Shown here in pieces: positions 60,375 through 64,000 of a stretch of DNA of 64,000 nt. The first letter of the stretch is position 1. Each line of letters starts with the position of its first letter. The position numbers and the translations under genes were made by a program. The DNA is from Leucobacter triazinivorans (lineage in GTDB: Bacteria; Actinomycetota; Actinomycetes; Actinomycetales; Microbacteriaceae), in the NCBI RefSeq assembly GCF_004208635.1, contig NZ_CP035806.1, positions 2,046,001 through 2,110,000 on the forward strand. Direction: 5' to 3'. The notes under the pieces were generated by a model. The model ran no database searches. It was not told where the DNA came from and saw only the letters and a list, made by a program, of their open reading frames with translations.

Positions 60375-61397
60375 ATGACGATTCGACAGAACGGGGGAAG
60401 GCGCATGGCGCAACGTGCATCGCACGCGCGGTCCGCGGCGATCGCCATCGCCGCGGCGATCGCCGCCGGAGTCGGCGTTTCTGCTCAGACCTCGGTGAAC
60501 GGCCACGTCAATGTCGTCGTCGACTCCGCAGTGCTCGCGACGGCGATCAACCACAGCAGCGCGCTCGTGCTCGCCACAGCGTTCGCTCTGGTGACCGGGG
60601 CCTTCCCCCGCGCCCGCGCGACGCTGCGCAGTCAGCAGGTCCGGCTGCGCCCCTGGTGGTTCCTCGGCGGCCTGATGGGGTTCGTCGGCGTGCTCATCGT
60701 GATCTCCGTCACTCCCGTGCTCGGTGTCGTGGTCGTCGGCGTCGCCGTCACCCTCGGGCAGCTCGCCGGGTCGGTGATCGCCGATTCCGGCGGGCTCGGC
60801 CCGGGCGGACGGCGTCCGCTGACCGCGTTCCGCGCGATCGGCATCGTCGTCGCCATCGCGGCGATCGCCGTCGGCGCGATCGGGCGGATCGCGCTCGACA
60901 ACGTCTGGCTGGTGCCGCTGATCGTTCTCTCGGGTGCGCTCATCGCGATTCAGCAGGCTGCGAACGCCTGGCTCGTGGTCGTCACCGGCGAGTTCTCCGT
61001 GATGTCCGTCATCAACTTCTCCGTCACGCTCGTCTTCGTGCTGATCGCTCTGCTGATCTCGGCGTCGACCAGCGACATCGACTTCGCAGCGATCCCGTAC
61101 TGGGCGCCGCTGGGCGGGGTCCTCGGCGCGGTGATCGGCGTCGTCTCTGCGCTTACCGTGCGAACCGTCGGGGTGCTGAGCGTGATGCTCTGCGTGGCGG
61201 CCGGGCAGGCGCTCGGCGGTATCGTCCTCGACCTCGTCGTCCCGGTCGATCGTGTCGGGCTCACCGCAGCCTCCGTTTGCAGCGCTGTGCTCGCTGTCCT
61301 CGCTGTCACGATCGCGAGTCTGCACGCCGGGCCCCGCGCCTCGCGCCGGCGCGGCCGCCGATCCCTGGCTCCCGCACTCCCGCAGGAGGCGCACTGA
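60375..61397 (+). CDS. DMT-superfamily transporter, YdcZ/DUF606-like
   Basis: A 340-residue membrane protein with about ten helices in two similar halves (PWWFLGGLMGFVGVLIVISV and PYWAPLGGVLGAVIGVVSAL, each following a variable segment). This repeat pattern is typical of the YdcZ (DUF606) branch of drug/metabolite transporters. Translation may start at 60405 (MAQRASHARS) since the first ten residues are not conserved-looking. It lies between the ABC importer and an alcohol dehydrogenase, so it may export or import a pathway intermediate. Confidence 0.78.
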   Translation: MTIRQNGGRRMAQRASHARSAAIAIAAAIAAGVGVSAQTSVNGHVNVVVDSAVLATAINHSSALVLATAFALVTGAFPRARATLRSQQVRLRPWWFLGGLMGFVGVLIVISVTPVLGVVVVGVAVTLGQLAGSVIADSGGLGPGGRRPLTAFRAIGIVVAIAAIAVGAIGRIALDNVWLVPLIVLSGALIAIQQAANAWLVVVTGEFSVMSVINFSVTLVFVLIALLISASTSDIDFAAIPYWAPLGGVLGAVIGVVSALTVRTVGVLSVMLCVAAGQALGGIVLDLVVPVDRVGLTAASVCSAVLAVLAVTIASLHAGPRASRRRGRRSLAPALPQEAH

Positions 61398-62500
61398 TGG
61401 CGCGGCGCGTGCGCGCGGCGCTCGCCGAGATCGGGGCGACCGAATTCCGGGTCGCCGAGATCCGGCTGCGCGATCCCGGCCCACGCGACGTCGTCGTCGA
61501 ACTCGCCGCGAGCGCGTTCTGCATCAGCGACTGGATCGCCCTGCGCGGCGATATGGGGCTGGAAGAGAATGGCACGCTGCCCGCAGTACTCGGCCACTCT
61601 GCCGTCGGCACAATCACCGAGGTCGGGGCGGAGTCGGCGCTCCTCCCGGGGACCCGCGTAGTGCTCACGGCCACGCCGGAGTGCGGCGCGTGCTTCTGGT
61701 GCCTCGCAGGGCGCATCGACCAGTGCGCCGGGCTCTTCACGGGCGCCCCTGTGCTCGGCACGCTCGCCGACGGTCGCGAGGTGTTCGCGCCGGGTGCGAC
61801 CGGGGCATACGCTGAGGCAACGGTCATCCGCGACACGCAGGTGTGGCCCGTCGATGACGAGCTTCCGGACGCGTGGCTCGCCATGCTCGGCTGCGGCATC
61901 GTCTCCGGCGCCGGAGCGGTGGTCAACGTCGCCCAGGTGACCCCCGGCAGCTCGGTGCTGGTGGTCGGCTGCGGCCAGATCGGGCTGTGGATGATTCAGG
62001 CGGCGCGGATCCTCGGCGCGACGACGATCATCGCCGCCGAGACCTCCCCGGCGCGTGCTGCCCTCGCGGCCCGCGTCGGGGCGACCCGGGTCGTGGATCC
62101 CTCCACCGAGTCGCTGCTCGACGTCGTGCGTGCGGAGACCGGCGGTCGTGGCGCAGACTTCGGCTTCGACGCGGGCGGCACCACCGATGCGGTAGAGCAG
62201 GCATTCCTCGGCACCCGGAACGGCGGGGTGACGACCCTCACCTCGTATGTCGCCCGCGACACGCGGGTCTCGCTCCCGCTGTACGATCTGGCGCTGCGCG
62301 GGCGCGATGTGCGCAGCTCGCAAAGTGGCCGCCTCGACATGCGGCGCGACATCGCCAGGTTGCTCCCCTGGTTGGCAGACGGCAGCTTCGATGTCCGCGC
62401 TATGCTCGGCGGCATCCGTCCGCTCGACGAGATCGCCCTCACGCTCGCGGCGGCACGCGAGCGGCGAGAGATCACCCCGATCATCTCGTTCTCCCACTGA
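61397..62500 (+). CDS. Zinc-dependent alcohol dehydrogenase, copy 3
   Basis: A 367-residue medium-chain dehydrogenase, the third of equal length in the island. AFCISDWIALRG and VLGHSAVGT hold catalytic-zinc ligands, PECGACFWCLAGRIDQC the structural-zinc cysteines, and GCGQIGLWMIQAARILGA the cofactor loop. In this copy the catalytic region has Cys-Ile-Ser rather than Cys-Ser-Thr. It overlaps the transporter stop (TGATG). Confidence 0.87.
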   Translation: MARRVRAALAEIGATEFRVAEIRLRDPGPRDVVVELAASAFCISDWIALRGDMGLEENGTLPAVLGHSAVGTITEVGAESALLPGTRVVLTATPECGACFWCLAGRIDQCAGLFTGAPVLGTLADGREVFAPGATGAYAEATVIRDTQVWPVDDELPDAWLAMLGCGIVSGAGAVVNVAQVTPGSSVLVVGCGQIGLWMIQAARILGATTIIAAETSPARAALAARVGATRVVDPSTESLLDVVRAETGGRGADFGFDAGGTTDAVEQAFLGTRNGGVTTLTSYVARDTRVSLPLYDLALRGRDVRSSQSGRLDMRRDIARLLPWLADGSFDVRAMLGGIRPLDEIALTLAAARERREITPIISFSH

Positions 62501-62674
62501 CTCGCAGGCACCCTATTCGTGCGCCGCATCCGATTCGCGTCCTTCATCGTCACCGGCTGATCGGATTGCCTGCACCGCGAGGGCAACCGCTTGTTGCGGG
62601 CCGATCCCGCGGGCGACCTCGATGGGCGGGAGATGCAGGCCCACTGGTTCCACGTCCACCGGGGTGCCACGACG

Positions 62675-62709
62675 AGAGGGGCGGGGGATCCAAGAGCCCC
62701 CGCCCCTCT
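62675..62709. terminator. Stem-loop between convergent genes
   Basis: AGAGGGGCGGGGG (62675-62687) and CCCCCGCCCCTCT (62697-62709) form a perfect 13-base-pair stem followed by TT, between the alcohol dehydrogenase and the convergent dehydrogenase gene. Confidence 0.8.
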
Positions 62710-62725
62710 TGTCGCGAGTGCGCCG

Positions 62726-63595
62726 TCAGCTCCCCTGGCGGCGCGACGTCTCAGCGATGACGCTCCAATCCCCCTCGCGCAGCTCGGGATCGGCGAGCGC
62801 CGTATCAAACGCTGCGATGAGGGCGGGCATGGTCGCCGGCTGCACCCCGGTCGCCTCGGCCACCGCCTCGGCGAGTGCGAGATCCTTCCGGCCGAGCGCG
62901 ACGTGGAAGCCCGGCGGGTGGTACTCCTCGCGCGCGATGATCGAGCCGTAGCCGGAGTAGACCACGCCGCTGAAGAGCGTCGAACTGAGCAGCTCGGTGA
63001 ACACCTCGGGAGCGACGCCGAGCCGCTCGGTCATCGCGACGGATTCGCCGATCGCCTGCATCGCGTGAATGATGTTGTAGTTCACTGCGGCCTTCACTGC
63101 GTTCGCCACCGACGGTCGTTCGCCGAGGTACCAGGTGCGCTTCCCGAGCACCTCGAAGTACGGCGCGAGTCCGTCGATCGTGGATTCGTCGCCGGCCGCC
63201 AGGATGTTGAGCTGCCCTGCAGCGGCGACATTCGGGCGCCCGAGCACCGGCGCCGCAATGTAGTTCGCATCGGAGCCCTCGAAGCGCGAGTAGAGGCGAT
63301 CCGAGAGCGCTGGACTGATGGACGACATCATGACGTGGGTCCTCGCGCGGCAGGAGAGGAGCGCCTCGTCTGAGAACACGTCCGCGACAGCCGCGTCGTT
63401 GGCCAGCATGGAGAAGGACAGGGTAGCGGCGAGCGCGTCCGCTGGGGTGTCGGCCGCGCTCGCGCCGGCCGACACGAGCTCTTCGACCGCACCCGCAGAG
63501 CGATTCCACACGATCACGTCGTGTCCGGCTTCGACCAGGCGGGCCGCCATGGCCCGCCCCATCGTGCCGAGTCCGAGGAAGCCGACGGTGCTCAT
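62726..63595 (-). CDS. 3-hydroxyisobutyrate dehydrogenase-like oxidoreductase, copy 3
   Basis: A 289-residue beta-hydroxyacid dehydrogenase, more distant from the other two. GFLGLGTMGRAMAARLVEAG binds cofactor, AAPVLGRPNVAAAGQL replaces the usual D-x-P-V-S-G-G motif (Ser and first Gly become Leu and Gly), and the Lys is in VANAVKAAVNYN. It may therefore be an NAD(P)-binding reductase with altered substrate, as in imine-reductase-like members of this superfamily. The start overlaps the stop of the upstream M24 gene. Confidence 0.82.
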   Translation of the reverse strand: MSTVGFLGLGTMGRAMAARLVEAGHDVIVWNRSAGAVEELVSAGASAADTPADALAATLSFSMLANDAAVADVFSDEALLSCRARTHVMMSSISPALSDRLYSRFEGSDANYIAAPVLGRPNVAAAGQLNILAAGDESTIDGLAPYFEVLGKRTWYLGERPSVANAVKAAVNYNIIHAMQAIGESVAMTERLGVAPEVFTELLSSTLFSGVVYSGYGSIIAREEYHPPGFHVALGRKDLALAEAVAEATGVQPATMPALIAAFDTALADPELREGDWSVIAETSRRQGS

Positions 63596-64000
63596 GCTTC
63601 GCCGCGTCCCCAGATCGTGTTCTTGTGGGATTGGGAGTCGCGTTGCAGGTTGAGCGGCCCGTCGATCGTGTAGTACCTGCGGCCGGCGACGATGAGGTCC
63701 TCTGCAGGGAACTTCGTGATCACCTCGCAGCCGTCGGCGGTCACGACGACCTCTTCCTCGATGCGGGCGGCGCCCCAGCCGTCGGCCGAGGGCCAGTACG
63801 TCTCGAGAGCGAACACCATGCCTTCCTCGATGAGCTCGGGGTGTTCGAGCGAGGTGAGGCGCGAGAAGATGGGCTTTTCCCAGATCGAGAGGCCGACGCC
63901 GTGCCCGTACTGCAGGGCGAAGGCAGCCATCTCATCGGGGAAGCCGAACTCCTCGGCCTTCGGCCAGACCTTGACGATGTCGGCCGTAGTGGCTCCCGGC
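63592..64000 (-). CDS. M24-family metallopeptidase/creatinase-like protein, C-terminal part
   Basis: Only the last ~135 codons are inside the window; the frame stays open to base 64000. Visible M24 features are the His motif QYGHGVGLS, the metal Glu in EEGMVFALETYW and the final metal Glu in RIEEEVVVT. The family includes prolidases, creatinase and DddP-type lyases. The last ~15 residues (NLQRDSQSHKNTIWGRGEA) are coded partly by a sequence shared with the palindrome at 25.1 kb. It overlaps the following dehydrogenase gene by four bases. Confidence 0.8.
   Translation of the reverse strand, partial: PGATTADIVKVWPKAEEFGFPDEMAAFALQYGHGVGLSIWEKPIFSRLTSLEHPELIEEGMVFALETYWPSADGWGAARIEEEVVVTADGCEVITKFPAEDLIVAGRRYYTIDGPLNLQRDSQSHKNTIWGRGEA

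Noticed and set aside
29909..64000. The right half as an antibiotic biosynthesis cluster
   Set aside because: There are no polyketide, peptide synthetase, terpene, or resistance genes. Importers, inducible-type regulators and degradative enzyme families fit catabolism better.
1..64000. tRNA, rRNA or riboswitch genes
   Set aside because: No cloverleaf-like segments with conserved GTTCGANTC arms or known riboswitch cores were recognised by eye; a covariance-model scan would be needed to exclude small RNAs.

Overview
The window is one continuous piece of a high-GC actinobacterial chromosome. I infer Microbacteriaceae, most likely Leucobacter-like. The reasons are strong G/C third-position bias, frequent GTG starts and ATGA/GTGA gene overlaps, an actinobacterial inositol-3-phosphate synthase, a DipZ-type thiol-disulfide protein, a CopD-CtaG fusion, a GluABCD-type amino acid transporter, and cysteine-free L28/L33/S14 ribosomal proteins. 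The genus assignment is inference. I saw no rRNA, tRNA, CRISPR array, transposase or integrase.

Left half (1-29.7 kb), mostly housekeeping. A cyclitol/sugar oxidation set (two Gfo/Idh/MocA dehydrogenases, an IolE-like isomerase, an SDR) sits next to inositol-3-phosphate synthase and an inositol-monophosphatase-family protein. An amidase follows. Then comes a zinc uptake operon (binding lipoprotein, ATPase, two permeases) with Zur-like boxes over its promoter and a Zur gene at its end. An AT-richer islet at 11.8-13.1 kb encodes an unusual secreted protein and a tiny membrane protein. Next is a locus resembling the mycobacterial SigK regulon (anti-sigma, sigma, DipZ, fasciclin lipoprotein) whose divergent intergenic region carries two SigK-type promoters. 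After that are a glutamate-type ABC operon, a threonine-synthase-like enzyme, an aldo/keto reductase, an SGNH hydrolase with repeats at its N-terminus, rpmB-rpmG-rpsN, HU, CopD-CtaG and dCTP deaminase.

Right half (29.9-64 kb), a large catabolic island. It encodes an amidohydrolase; two acyl-CoA-dehydrogenase-fold flavin monooxygenases; an alpha/beta hydrolase; three 367-residue zinc alcohol dehydrogenases; several SDR/NmrA proteins; three 3-hydroxyisobutyrate-dehydrogenase-like proteins; two carboxymuconolactone-decarboxylase-like proteins; two eugenol/vanillyl-alcohol-oxidase-like flavoproteins and one BBE-like oxidase; a metallo-beta-lactamase-fold hydrolase; a cupin; and a creatinase/prolidase-like M24 protein. 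It also encodes two ABC importers (SsuABC/TauABC type with two permeases; RbsABC type) and a YdcZ-like DMT carrier. Regulators are a MarR and a GntR/FCD protein. The flavin reductase is fused to what looks like a complete GntR/FCD regulator module. Palindromes recur in the control regions: a TAGTT-N5-AACTA type at the MarR, monooxygenase and reductase promoters, and a GTATGAC-centred type at three others. The natural substrate cannot be read from sequence. The enzyme set suggests import, flavin-dependent hydroxylation, side-chain oxidation and hydrolysis of an aromatic or alicyclic compound.

Dispersed palindromic repeats containing GGTTGAGCG or GTCGAGCG lie between housekeeping genes in the left part and in places supply the stop codon of the preceding gene.
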